From Rhabditophanes sp. KR3021 (lineage: Eukaryota > Nematoda > Chromadorea > Rhabditida > Alloionematidae), in assembly GCA_963281155.1 (NCBI GenBank), contig CAUJLY010000004.1, forward strand, positions 496,001-560,000: a stretch of DNA of 64,000 nucleotides, written 5' to 3'. The translations under genes and the position numbers were made by a program. Below, one piece after another: positions 1-12,400 of the stretch. A model generated the notes under the pieces. It was not told where the DNA came from. It ran no database searches and saw only the letters and a program-made list of their open reading frames with translations. Position 1 is the stretch's first letter. Every line of letters starts with the position of its first letter.

Positions 1-2590
1 GATGACGTGCTTCACATTTGGAATATCCAATCCTGAAATTAACAAATAATCCATATTAATATAGCACATTAAGTATAAATTATAAGTCTTTGATATCATG
101 AAGTTTATCTGCCTTCACATTTGTAAACATTATCAACAAATATGTGGATGAGAATAAACATTTAATTGCTGGTAATTTATATTTTGTCTCATTCTTATAA
201 CCTTTTATTATTTAGGCCCATACATTTCTTTGATCAATCTAGAAGAGGAGACTTAGCTGATCACAATCAGTATCTCTTGAATTTGGAGAGAAACTTGACT
301 AAAGACACCTGCCCTCGAGGAAGTCTTTAATCAGATTGTGATTGCAAGACGTTATTGTATTATCCTAATAAAAAGCCTAATTTTTCTGCATTTAACTTTG
401 CTTTACAATAACCTAAATAACTAAACAGCATCAGCAGCAAGTTAATCAACGTAATAAACTAATAGGCAAAGTAGTTGATCACAAGTTATTAGTTATCGAA
501 CTTTTGAGCTATTTAAAAGGGTAAGATTAAGTGTCTTAGAACAGACGAGATCTTGATAAAGATTCACGTACAGGCTGTACTCATAATTTTTAGCTAAAGC
601 TTTAACTCTTGTTCATTTAACTTGGCCAACAGAAAGAATTACGTGACTTTCATTAGCAATCATGAATTACTCTAACTTGGAGTCTGTGAAGTCCAAATTG
701 TAACCTTTTGACAATTGCCAATTTTAGATTTAGCCCTAGGATCCAAGTGAGCCCTAACATACCGCGAGCTGCCACTGCTGTCGCAACCAGTACTCTGAAA
801 GCCAACATTAATTGATGAAAGTGGTGGTGCCAAACTTACGGAGACTGCCCAGTTCTGAATGCATCTAGATGTCTTTCTCGGTCCAATTGCTTCAAGTCCC
901 CATGAATGGCCACAACTTCGTAGCCTTGGCGACACAAAGTATGAGCTAACTCCGAAGCCCCTTTCTTTGTTTCCACGAAGACGAGTGTCAAGGCGGAAGG
1001 ATCTCCACCAGACAACAAATCCATCAACAGTGACTTCTTGTCGATATCGTCACACCAAACCACCTTTTGGAGGATGTTTTCAGAAGTAGATCCCACTCTG
1101 CCAACAGCCAAGAAGACGTAGTTTGGTAGCAAGAAATCTTGGGCCAACATTTGAATTTCCTTTGGGAAGGTAGCTGAGAACATAGCAGTAACACGGTCTC
1201 CCTTCTTAGGCATGTTATTAAGGTCCACGATTTGCCTTATTTGGGGTTCGAAACCCATGTCCAGCATCCGATCAGCCTCATCCAAGACAAGGTAACGGCA
1301 ATTGTCGAGGCCGATGAATCCTTGCCCGATCACGTCAATTAAACGGCCAGGGGTGGCGATCAGGATGTGGACGCCTAGTCTGAGTTTGTTAATCTGGTCT
1401 TTGTAGTTTTCTCTGCCTCCGTATAGGAGAGCGGAGATGATTGGGGTTCTGTAGGCAAATTTACGGGATTCGTTGTAAATTTGGAGGGACAGTTCCCTGG
1501 TCGGGGAGATGATTAGGGCGGAGGGGTACTGGATGGTCTTGCCATCTCTTCTGGTTTCGGCTTTCATCAAGCTTCCGGGTCCGTCCACGAGGATTCTGTT
1601 GATTAGGGGAACTAGGAACGCGGCTGTCTTTCCCGAACCGGTTTGGGCGCAAGACATCAAATCTCTCTTCCCATTTAGGGTTGGGATGGAGTACTTTTGG
1701 ACGGGTGTAGGGCGATCGTAACCACTCTTCTTGATATTTTCCTGAACCCAGTCATGCAGTTCGAGGTCTGAGAAGGAAGAAATTGGGCGAGGGATATCTT
1801 GCCCAGTAGCTTCAACTGGAATTTCCTCGTATTTGTTGAAGTTAATTCCAGAATTCATTCCTGCAAACAGTTCAGACTCAAGACCCTGGTCGACTGGTCC
1901 TTGTTTGTCCCAATCGACTTGGCGACTGTCTGGTTCACGGTTCCAGCGGGTGTTTTGTTGTGGACCTCCATAGTTGGAATTCCATCCACCACCGGAATGT
2001 TGTTGAGAATTATCCCTTTGCTGCCATTGACTTTCATCGTGAGTGTTGCGACGATCGTAGGAAAACCGACCTGTGTATTGAGCGCGGGATGGGGCCATCA
2101 TTCCACCACGAGGAGCATAACCTCCTTGCCCATTTTGCTGTTGGTAACCACGATTATTCCCCCCCATGTAGTTGGATCCACCTCCGTAATTTTGCTGTGG
2201 CGGTCTTGAATAGGATCCTCCACGTCCACCTTGGTACCCTCCGCGATTAGCATACCCCATATCTGCTGGAGCAGCTCCACTTTCAGGTTGCTGCATCCCA
2301 GAAAAAGAGTTAACCTTTCTCATGCCTCCATTAGCCATTTGGTTTTGCTGGTAAGGAGCGCGATTTTGTTGCTGATACCCGCCATTGTAACCACCACCTT
2401 CGTAATTACCGCGGGGAGTGAACTGATGTGCCTGCTGCCCATCGTGAGGAGCTCCCTCAGGGATGGCGTCACTGCGTCTATGTGGAGGAACGTAACGTCC
2501 ACGATTAGCGGGTCCAGAATTTGGTTGTTGTTGTTGAACGGAACCATTTACATGATTCGGTTGTGCTCCATTATTAAGCTCTTGACTCAT
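1..2590 (-). CDS. DDX3: DDX3/Ded1-family DEAD-box RNA helicase, 3' part outside the window
   Basis: ATP-dependent RNA helicase of the DDX3/Ded1 family (C. elegans LAF-1/VBH-1 type), which remodels mRNPs and supports translation initiation. Exon 1 (2590-840) encodes an RGG/Q/N-rich low-complexity N-terminus with YVPPHRR (eIF4E-binding-like). It then carries the Q motif YDRPTPVQ (~aa 290), motif I AQTGSGKT (~313), PTREL, TPGRL, DEAD (~435) and SAT (~470). After a 45-nt intron comes a 32-nt exon 2 (794-763, SPVLVATAVAARG). A 730-nt intron follows, then exon 3 (32-1, LDIPNVKHVI), which keeps the frame and runs off the left edge. Motif VI (HRIGRTGR in the family) is therefore not visible. A TTTTCAG site at 2619-2615 upstream of the ATG suggests a 5'UTR intron or trans-splice site. 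The family call is secure; the choice between LAF-1 and VBH-1 orthology is not made. Confidence 0.96.
252..348. ncRNA. Candidate structured RNA in DDX3 intron 2 (three-way junction)
   Basis: The 730-nt DDX3 intron contains a segment that can fold as a three-way junction. The closing stem pairs 258-268 with 334-344 and extends through 252-256 and 345-348 with two bulges. Hairpin A pairs 273-278 with 286-291. Hairpin B pairs 296-306 with 323-333 (11 positions, one mismatch). Hairpin B abuts the closing stem, and the other two linkers are 4 nt. The strand is unknown because both strands can fold. The segment matches no tRNA, snRNA or SL RNA I recognise. It overlaps a plus-strand open frame that ends at 330, so a coding relic is an alternative. 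Confidence 0.3.
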
Positions 2591-5500
2591 ACCTTTTAAA
2601 ATATATTATTTGCCCTGAAAATAAAAAAGTTATAAGTAAAAGCTGCCAAATACGAAGGTTCAAATTTAAAGTTGGAAATGCGAATAAAAAAGGCCAAAAT
2701 GTGTTTATATTAACAAAGGCGATAAACAAAATTTAATAAACGAAAACAACGGGACTGCAAACTTAAATGGATCCAAGGCCTAACAATGACCATCAAATGC
2801 AACAACTAAATTTATTAGAACGAAAATGAAAATAGCAAAAATGGTTGGAGGATCGTATCTTCGTAACGTACTGTCGTATATCGTGATAAGACTCTACGAT
2901 ACACAAGTGTGTGCAATAGAGATATGCGATCCACCCCCTTTTTTGAGGACAAAAGTAGAGTTAGGCATAAAAAATTACTGGCTTTTGACTACCACCAGAC
3001 TTTATTGATTGGAAAGGATGGCGTTGAGTGTAGGGTCATGGTGGTGAAGCCTAGTAGTAGCAATTTGGAAATTAAAGAAACAGAACTGCGCAAAATAACA
3101 ACTGTGATGTCAAAATGAAATAATAAACACAACATAGGAATATTAAATAGGAACTAAAGACATCCCAAAACAAGTACCAACCAGACACACTAAAACCACC
3201 TACTAAGAGAATAAAACCTTAAACGACTCGTTTGTCGAAGCTTTAAAAGGTACTGATTACAAGATAGTAGTAAAAGATGATGATGAAAGATCTGCTCATC
3301 GATTAGAATTACCTAATTAGTGGTGCTTTTTTAAAGAAATTGTCGATGTAGTCAAAGAATGATTCCTTTTGAATGGAATGAAATCTCCTCAAGGGAATGA
3401 GACAAAATAAAGGATGGACTAGTATGTATCACACATCAACTGTGAACTTTCTCATACTTCGCTTTATTCTTAAATATGATGAAATCATTAATTCCAGGTA
3501 TTATTAGTATGTACTTTGGCCATGATAAAAGGTCACTTTTTAATCATAAAATACATCATATGTTTTCTACTAGAACCTTATATTATATTCTTACACTAAA
3601 GTTAAAATCAATTTTTGTGGGTGATAAAATGTATTACAATACAAACTAACACAACCACACAGTCAATAGTTAGTAGGGAAATGGTGGTGGTGTGGAGAAG
3701 TTATTGGAGAAAATATGTTGTTGTCAGATAAATTAGTTGTGTCCATCGATGTCTGGGTGTTGGTTTATGCTGCTGCATAGACAAAAGAGAGAGTTGTGAG
3801 GAATGGTCAAAGCGTAGTACTAGTTTTTGCCTTCATTTATCTGTTTGGATGGTGGTGGTGGTAGCTAGATCTACAAGAGGGACCCCTTGTCATGGTGTGT
3901 TTGGTGGCGAGAATAGTACAGATTGGTACAATTTTCGACTAGACTGGCTCTTAAGGTCAACCAGGGCCGTTTGCGGCTTTTCTTTACAGTCAAGGCATAT
4001 ATTCAAATTATGATGGTGTGTGTGCCAGCAAAGGACATAACCCATACCAACACAAACCACTACCCCTAACAAAAACAATACCCAAATATTTTATTATTTC
4101 TTTTTCAATATTTATTATCTGGTCTATTTTTCTACTCCATCCCAGACACTTCCTCCTACTCCCTCATTACGCTATATCGATAGTCAAAATAACAAATAAG
4201 TATATGTTTTGTATCAAAAAGGATGTATTGATAGTCCATCCACATGTTTTACAATTTATTTTGGATATATCTTTTGTAATTCAACTTTGGATACAACTTT
4301 GATAATGTCAAAATACATCTCCAACAGACCATTTCCACTTATTATTTTGCGTATGTTTATTTCTATTATTTCTAACTATTTATGTTTATTCATATTATTT
4401 TAATTCATTTGGATTTATATTAATTTGTAGGTTATTATTTTATCAATTGCCATATGATGATCTGACACACAAGAGAGAGAGATCCAATTTGATAATCAAA
4501 AGTTTTTTCCATCTGATTAAAAAGGACCTATTTGACGGGGGTGTGGACTTTTTTGGTCGATTTTCTCTTATTCAGCGAAAGAAAAAGATTTTGGGTGATT
4601 TGTGGACAGACCGCAAAATACTTCTATTACTAGTATTAACTTTTAAATTATTATCATTCACTTCTTCAACATTTGTGTTCTATTATAACGTTTATAGATA
4701 TGTAAAAGTGTTTTTGTCTGAAGACTGACTTTAAACATATTCTTTCAGTCGATTTTCTATATTTTAACAAAGAGTTAACGAGACACACTAAACTTACTAA
4801 TCTTCCTTTGTCTTTTTGAACTTATTATTGATAACAAATGAGGATCAGTAGTCTTTTTCGTTTCAGTTTGTTTATAAAAATGAATTGAGTTAATTGTTTG
4901 ATTGGTAAGTGCAAAAGTCAAAATTGGACGTAATTGATGTAAATGGAGTGAAATTGATTGTAATTCGATGACATTTAGTACCCCTAAAATAGGAATGATC
5001 GTTGTATATATTTAGTAGCAGGTCTTCGATTACTTACAATGATCTAGCTTCGACATACATCACATACAAACATACACCACTATTCACTTCAATTTCCCAT
5101 CTTCTCATAGAGTATGATGATATATTTAATGTATTGGAAATAGTAGTAGTATACCTTTAGATCATCATCAAATTTTTAAAGATACATAGGAGAAACAAGA
5201 CCTGACTCTATATTGACGACACCCGGACGCAATATACACATACTAAATTTATATATTCAAAAAAGACAATATTATATTAAATCTAAATTGGTTAATACTA
5301 ACTATAAATTAGTGGATACTAACTAAAAATCAGTGAAGGCTGCATTCTTTTACGTCATTTTCAACAATTCCTTCTTAGTCTTACTTCATTTGTTGTTTTT
5401 TGTCAATATCATTTTTATTGATATTACAAAAATAATCACAATTAAGGTTGTATGCACACTTTGTTGACTAGCCCATTCTTTGATGCTTACATCATCCAAT

Positions 5501-6468
5501 CAACAACAACTTTCATTTTTTACTTATTAATATGATACCAGTTTTAGGTTCAATTAGGTGTAATTACGTTACTCATCTCCAAAAAAGGATGCCTCTGGCT
5601 CCAACAAGACCTCCTTAGAGTGAGGAAACTTTTTGTTTGGCTCATCATCTGCTCGAATGCTTTATCGACCCTAACCACTATCTACTACACCCCCAAAGAG
5701 AAAGGGCCCTTTTCCCAATTTATTGTACAACTGACAACACTAACTTTTAGCAGTGTCTTTTATATTTCATTATATTTCCTCAATTCTTTCGATACCACCC
5801 AAATCGGGCCCTTTCCATCCATTTCCACCCATCACTGTACAAGTGATCCTCTAAAATTCACCCACAACACAAACCATCAATGGAGCAATAATCAGGTTGA
5901 GCGTAACGTCTACTGCTTCCATTAGTTGATGTGTCGACAAAAAATGATAGAATGGTAACCCAAACGCTACAAATACATAAATATATCTAAAACGCTGATG
6001 GTACTACTCTTCCCCTGCCATCAAGCACTTAAATTGTGCATATCTATTTTATTTTTTGTTCCAACTGTAGGTTTTAATTAAAAGACTTTTGTTTAGCTTG
6101 GCTTTTCTGAGGTGGGTGATGATTTGAACGATTTTAATTCAATTTCAGGTGACTTTTAGTATTGATCTTATAGCACAAGGTGACGACTGCCAGCTAACAT
6201 ATAAATACACACACTTCATCGTTTTCGCTTTGTTTATCGTTATTTTTTGTTGAATAATATTGAATCCGATTCAATTTTTATGCAAATTTTGCCTTTCTAA
6301 TCAACTTAATTTGCAGATTATAGATTTAAAAAAGAGCTATTATCGAGGGTCTACAACTACAAGACATTGTAAAACTTGGTACCCACATTAAACTACACTA
6401 CCACCATCAACTCTCTCTTGAAACAAAAAAGTCCTTTTCTTCTCTACTTTTTTTGTTCAAAGTACGAT
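2591..6468. other. Divergent intergenic region between DDX3 and TRIP12
   Basis: AT-rich spacer of about 3.9 kb between the 5' ends of DDX3 (leftward) and TRIP12 (rightward), presumably holding both promoters. The short open frames have no recognisable domains or consistent splice structure. I see no RNA gene or transposon terminal repeats. Confidence 0.6.
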
Positions 6469-9400
6469 ATGTCTAAAGAGACTGACGCGGTTGGGAAAGA
6501 AACTAATCTGACTGCTAATACATCTTCATCCACAACTACTTCATCAGGCACTTCTTTTAATCTTAAGAGGGGCGATAAGCTTAAGGGCAGAAAGAGAATT
6601 AATCAGGAGGGTGGTGAAGATTTCGTGGATCACAAAATTCAAAAGGTATGTTGTGGGGACAGGAAGGGTGTTTTTGTAATTGGATTCAGTTACTGATACT
6701 TAATGCATACTTACTTAAACTATTTACTAATATTTGTTTCCAGATGACCGAACCCTCACCATCTACTTCGAAGAAAGGAAAAGGGAAAAAGAAAAATGAG
6801 AAATCAAATTTGATGGGAACAATTGACGAAATTGGCGTTCCAGTCGACAAGAAAATGTCCGTCAATCTTACGGATTGCTTTCCTTCTACGCGTATGACTC
6901 GATCTCAAGCTAAAATGAAGCAAGACCCGCCCGAATCTCAGCCTAGTTCGAGCAAAGGTAACTTGAGTTTAGAGTAATTAAATTAACAAATTTAGACTTT
7001 ACCCAATCAACATTAGGTCGACTATTAGCTGAATCCCCAGACAACCCAACTACCTCTAGTTACAAAAAATTGTGGGAGCCTTCATGCAATCAAGGATCAA
7101 AAATGGAAAGTGTAAGTACATTAGAGTTATTAATAGAAGGACATAATAATATTGTGTTATTTCCTAACCAACTCATAAACAAACTCAACTCAACGATCAT
7201 TCTTTTTAAAAGTTGATCGATCATTCGCTATTATTATTAAAGTTGCAACATACTTTCTTTAGTTGTTTAGATAATATTAAGCATGGCCTTTGACTATCTC
7301 CAACAACTATTTCCTGCCCTCCGAAAGACACCCTTTTTTCTTTTTTTCACTCATTGTATAGTTAGTATCCTATAGTATTGAATTTATATAATGTATATTT
7401 AGTCTCCTCGTACCACAATATAAAGTATGTCTGCGTCCAAGCTAACAATATTTAACGGACCCGAAAACGGGCCAAGTCTAACAGGAAAAATATACACTTA
7501 TATACATATATTTTCACCCATTCTGTGATAGATATATTTATATTCAAACAACATACACACACTCTATCCTTTTCATTTGCTAAAAAATAATAAAATTCAG
7601 CCACTTTTTTGTTTGACAACAGAAAGGACCTTCAATTTTTTTGTTATTGATGATATTTTATCACATCTTTATTTTGTTGTTGTTATTTTGGATAACCTAA
7701 CATTACTGACTACTTCCTCGTATTAGAGGCGCTGTGGATCTTTTAGCATGACAATTTTTTAGTTTGTTACTTGGTTGTAATCAGTTCAATCGACAGCAAA
7801 TGTCATATGACATTTCACTAATGTATTGTAGAGATAAAAAGAACCTTTCGACAGGTCATCATCATTTTAAAACAACTTTGAACTTCTTTTGAACCCTAAA
7901 TAAAAAATGTGTAAGATATCTTGCTTCCATCATATTCCTCAAGACATTAAACAAAAACAATCGTTGCGTCAAATGATACCATCGATTTTTTGTTATGTTT
8001 GTTAGCTGTAGACTACAGTTTCTTTTTGTAAAAAAGGTCTGTCTTTCAACAAACAACCAATAAAAAATGTCACCCTCAGCACAACAAGACAGCTTTCACG
8101 TTTTGTTAACTTTTCCATTCAACCTAATATATGTGTTCGTCCTATCTGGCTGCATTGACAGGGTGTACCATTTTGAATGTATTATTTCCATTTCACCATT
8201 TTACCAATTCTATTTTACCATTTTTGTATGTACAATCATGTTAGTAGTAATTTTGACGTAACAACACCTATTTTGTCACTTTATTTATCATTAAAACAGA
8301 GCTTTAACATCTTTAATCTTCTTTCCTCTTTGGTGTTAGGATCTTTTTTTGAAATTAGGGAAAAAACACAATGATGTTGATATTAATATTGACTAAACCA
8401 TATGATACAGAGACACTACTATTAAATATACAAATATTCATTTAATATATTCATTCCATCCACTCTTGCTCTACACTACCGCTCAATCGAACCCTTCCTA
8501 ACGACGATGCAACGACCAAAACGCACATCACAAGACATTTATTCTGATGTATAGATATTTATCTCTTTTGTAGTTAAATTACAACGTTGTCGAAGGGGAT
8601 TTAGGCATTCAACACCTGATTTAAATCAATTTCGATTATACTCGATCCTTTGTAGAAATGATTACGCATATGTCTTATTTGAAGTTATCGACAAAACCTT
8701 TTATATTTCGCAATTATGCGCATATACCACACACATATATACTCCTCATACTATTCTTGATAGGACATTATCATCAAATTATTTCATACCATCTTACAAC
8801 GTGCACTGTTGCTTTGAACTGTACTTTGCAGTTAGTCATTTTTTGCAATATTAAATTTGGATTTAAAAGCAATAACCATGCATTAATGGTGCGAAGAAAG
8901 GCTTGTTAACTTAAATTGCACTTGAAACGACCTTTTTGGGTATTAGGACATCATATATCTATATGTACTTCCATCTAATCAGCTTCATTCTCTGTTGACG
9001 CAAATACGAAATAACACACATGCTATGCACTAATTTATATTAATTTGGATGTTTTTTAGTCTTACACAACCTTCACCACGGACAAATCAAGACACCCAAA
9101 CAACGAGGATGGCGACATCTCCAACGCCCTCCTCTCTTCCTCATCCTCTGCTTCCTCAGACTATCAACACGAACCATCACATCATCTGCCCACGGCAAAG
9201 GGCTCTCTTCGCCAGGACCGTTCATCTCCTCCCCACTCCTCCAACTCAAAAGTCTCCAGATGCAGAAGAGCCGCTGCACGCATGCTTTCCAACTCAATTT
9301 CGTTATCTAGAGCCAAGAAAAACAAGTCCTCTCAAGACGATTCATCCTCTTCATCAAGCGAAAAGGGGCCATCTTATGTGGGAGCATCCACGACCATCCA

Positions 9401-12400
9401 ACAAGCACTAGATGGATCTCCATCCTCATCGAGACATGGACCAGGCCCATCTTCCATAGCCCCACCTTCCCCCTATGTCCGAGGTTCCCCTGCTCCATTC
9501 GGAACAAGTAGTCCAGCCCCCACCTCAGCCATGGCAGCTCAAGCCACTATGCTTTCATTTGCTTCTTCTTTCAACAATCACCAACAACAACCTTACTCTA
9601 CTCCTCCATCTTCTTCCTCTGCCCCAACTACCAATTCTTTATTGTCGGGAAGGAACAATATTTTGAACTTTTTGCCTTCTAGAATGCAACATATTTTAGC
9701 TGCTTCTTCGGGGTCTAGTCACACAAGAATGTCTACTTTGCTGGAAGGTTTGTTGGCTGCTAATGACGAGTCCAGGCAATTGGTCGCCGTCACCGAATTG
9801 GCTGAGATTTTCTTACTAGGAAATGAAGAAAGTTTGCCTAACTTGCCATTGAAGGACATGGTCAATGCCATTGGAAAGCTACTCTCGAAGGAAGAAAACT
9901 TCGAGCTCATGTTAACAGCTTCCCGCTGCCTCACCAATATGATCGAAGCCGTCCCCAGAACTCTGACCATCATCAACGACGTCATCCCATACTTGCTTCT
10001 AAAGTTAGAAAAAATAGAATGCATCGACGTTGCCGAACAATGCCTGATTGCGCTTGAACAAATATCAAGAAGAAATGCCAAACATATCCTCCAGTCAAAT
10101 GGGATTGTTTCGGTGATCTCCTTCATCGATTTCTTCTCCATGCCCCCCCAAAGATTAGCTTTCCAGATTGCGGCAAACTGCGCAACTTACCTCACTCCGA
10201 ACGAATTCGGGCAAGTGAAGCATGTCCTGGGTGAGTTGACGAACCGCTACCAACGCGAAGAAGACAAAAGAATCAGCGAGAGCATCACCTCTTTCTTCTC
10301 CCGTATCATCGACAACCTCTACCACCACCAAGACCTCCTAAGACAAGTGGTTGGGAGTGAGAACCAATTGCTGCGAGCCGTCCAACATCTACTAGTGACT
10401 CAAGCCAACACCATGAGTTCCACCACCTTCCAACAACTGATCAAGATCCTCCGCCAAATCTGTCACAAATGCTCTGACAAGGCTGTTGCCTTGATGGTGG
10501 AGTTGCATTTTGCTGATACGATCAAGTACTTGATCCTTGGCTCACATGACAAGGCTAACCACACCGACACCAAACACTATGTCACCCGCTCTCAAAGCCA
10601 TATTTATGAGTTGATTTTGTTGATGGGCGAACTTATTCCGGACTTGAATCACGAAGGCATCTTTCAGTTGACACCCATCATCGACAAAATCGTTCTGCCT
10701 TTCTTGCAAGCTCACTCGAATGGGGGCAACTATGTGAATGCTTCTTCATTGGCTCAGAGTATGTTGGGTGGGGGGTCTTCTTACATGGGCGGCGGGTCTC
10801 CCTTCCAGTACGGGCAGTCTTTTTTTGCCAACATCCAACGAAATATGAGAGTCAGACCGATGGATCAAAGTGGGTTAGGGCAAGTTCAGTGGTGTTTTAG
10901 GGAGAGTGCTAGTGCCGAGTCGACTCCCTTGCCACTCACCCATTCTAACTACATCGAGGCTCGAGTTAATGCAGGAGACAGTGTCTTCAATTACGAAGAC
11001 GAGTCCGAAGAACAAAATTTGTGGCAAATCAATCTCAATGACATGATGATGACTAATATTAGGACTCAGGAAATTTTTGGACTCCTTAGAAAAATGATCC
11101 CACCACCTGACCACAATATCTCCCCACAATCTTCTTCTGCCTCAATTCAATCGATGGAAGTTTCTGAAGTGGACGAAAGAAAAGAATTACTAAAGTCAAA
11201 TCCTACCCCAATTTACGAAGCCATCCAAATCTTGTTCCCCATCTTGCTGACAATTGGAGAGAATCTGACAGCTTTTCACTTGAGATACAACTCGATTAGA
11301 GTTATGAACAGGATGATTTCCTCCTTGGATGACTCCCCACCTTCAGCACACCTTATCTCAAGACTACACTTCACCGGGTACCTCACCAATTGCTTGTCTT
11401 CTTATAATGTGAATAAGAAGGATTTGGCTGTAACTATTTCAGCCTTGCAAATGGCTCACATTTTGTTGCAAAAGTATCCCCAAATATTTACTCCTCTCTT
11501 CAAAAGAGACGGTGTTTTTAGCGAAATTGAAAAGTTGGCCTTTTCGGGGGAGTGTCCTGATGCCAGTATGGAAGTGGAACGAGCCCCTGAGTCCTTGGAA
11601 CAACAAAGAGAAGAAGCTATGATTGCTGCCTTGACTGCAACCAACTCCACTCCCCTCCACCAACCTGCCCCTCCCACAAGGTCAAGTCAAAGCATGTTTG
11701 GGCAACTGATAGATCAAGCTTATAGCTCAGACTCAAACTCGAATGGGTCCCCTAATTATTTCGGGGGAGGTTACCCGCCCACGACCCACCAACACCCATT
11801 CGCCTCCACAACATTCCCCACTGACTTTATGAATGAAGTCAAGAGAACGTCAAAATCCATCGTGGCTGAATCTTCTTCCTCTAAGAAGACAACCAAATCA
11901 GGCGAAGTGGAAGACTCCCTAAAAGATTGGATCGTCGCCGAGGCAAAGTATCTCCTCGAAAAGTTCTGCAACGTCACTGCTCCCGGAACTGAGTTGGATG
12001 AGGTAGTAGGCAAACTAAGTCAAATCTCGGCCCTTTTGTGTTCAAAGAAAAATGATGTTCCTACAGGTGTCATCAAATCTTTGTTGGCTATTATGCTTGA
12101 CAATGACATCTCGCCTTTCCAGATCACGAAGGCCGGCCTTGTTCAGAGTTTGATTGAATATTTGTCTAGTGAAGACACCCACATGATCTCACCCAAGAAG
12201 GAGAGGGTAAAGAACTTTATGAGTGCTTTTTATGACTTCGAGGAGGAAGTTGATGAGATTGAGTATGTCCAGAAGGCTGCTCGGGCCTCCTCCAACTACA
12301 ACATCTTCGTTGCAAAGATCGTGGGTGCTGTCAACCAGCTGGAGCAATTTCCAGTACGCACCTTTGACTTAGTCTCCTCATCTTCTTCCTCGCTCCAAGG

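Noticed and set aside
215..330. Plus-strand open frame after a TTATTTAG in the DDX3 intron
   Set aside because: It looked like a terminal exon, but DDX3 exon 3 was found at 1-32 on the minus strand, which makes the region intronic. The peptide matches nothing I know, and the length is not unusual by chance.
252..348. Hammerhead ribozyme or tRNA-like identity for the three-way junction
   Set aside because: The hammerhead core CUGANGA is missing and there are no tRNA A/B box or T-loop sequences.
2826..3118. Short plus-strand frames upstream of DDX3
   Set aside because: No domain, no consistent splice sites, and overlapping frames of similar quality.
4447..4728. 93-codon hydrophobic frame
   Set aside because: AT-driven composition rich in Phe, Leu and Lys with no signal architecture or homology I can name.
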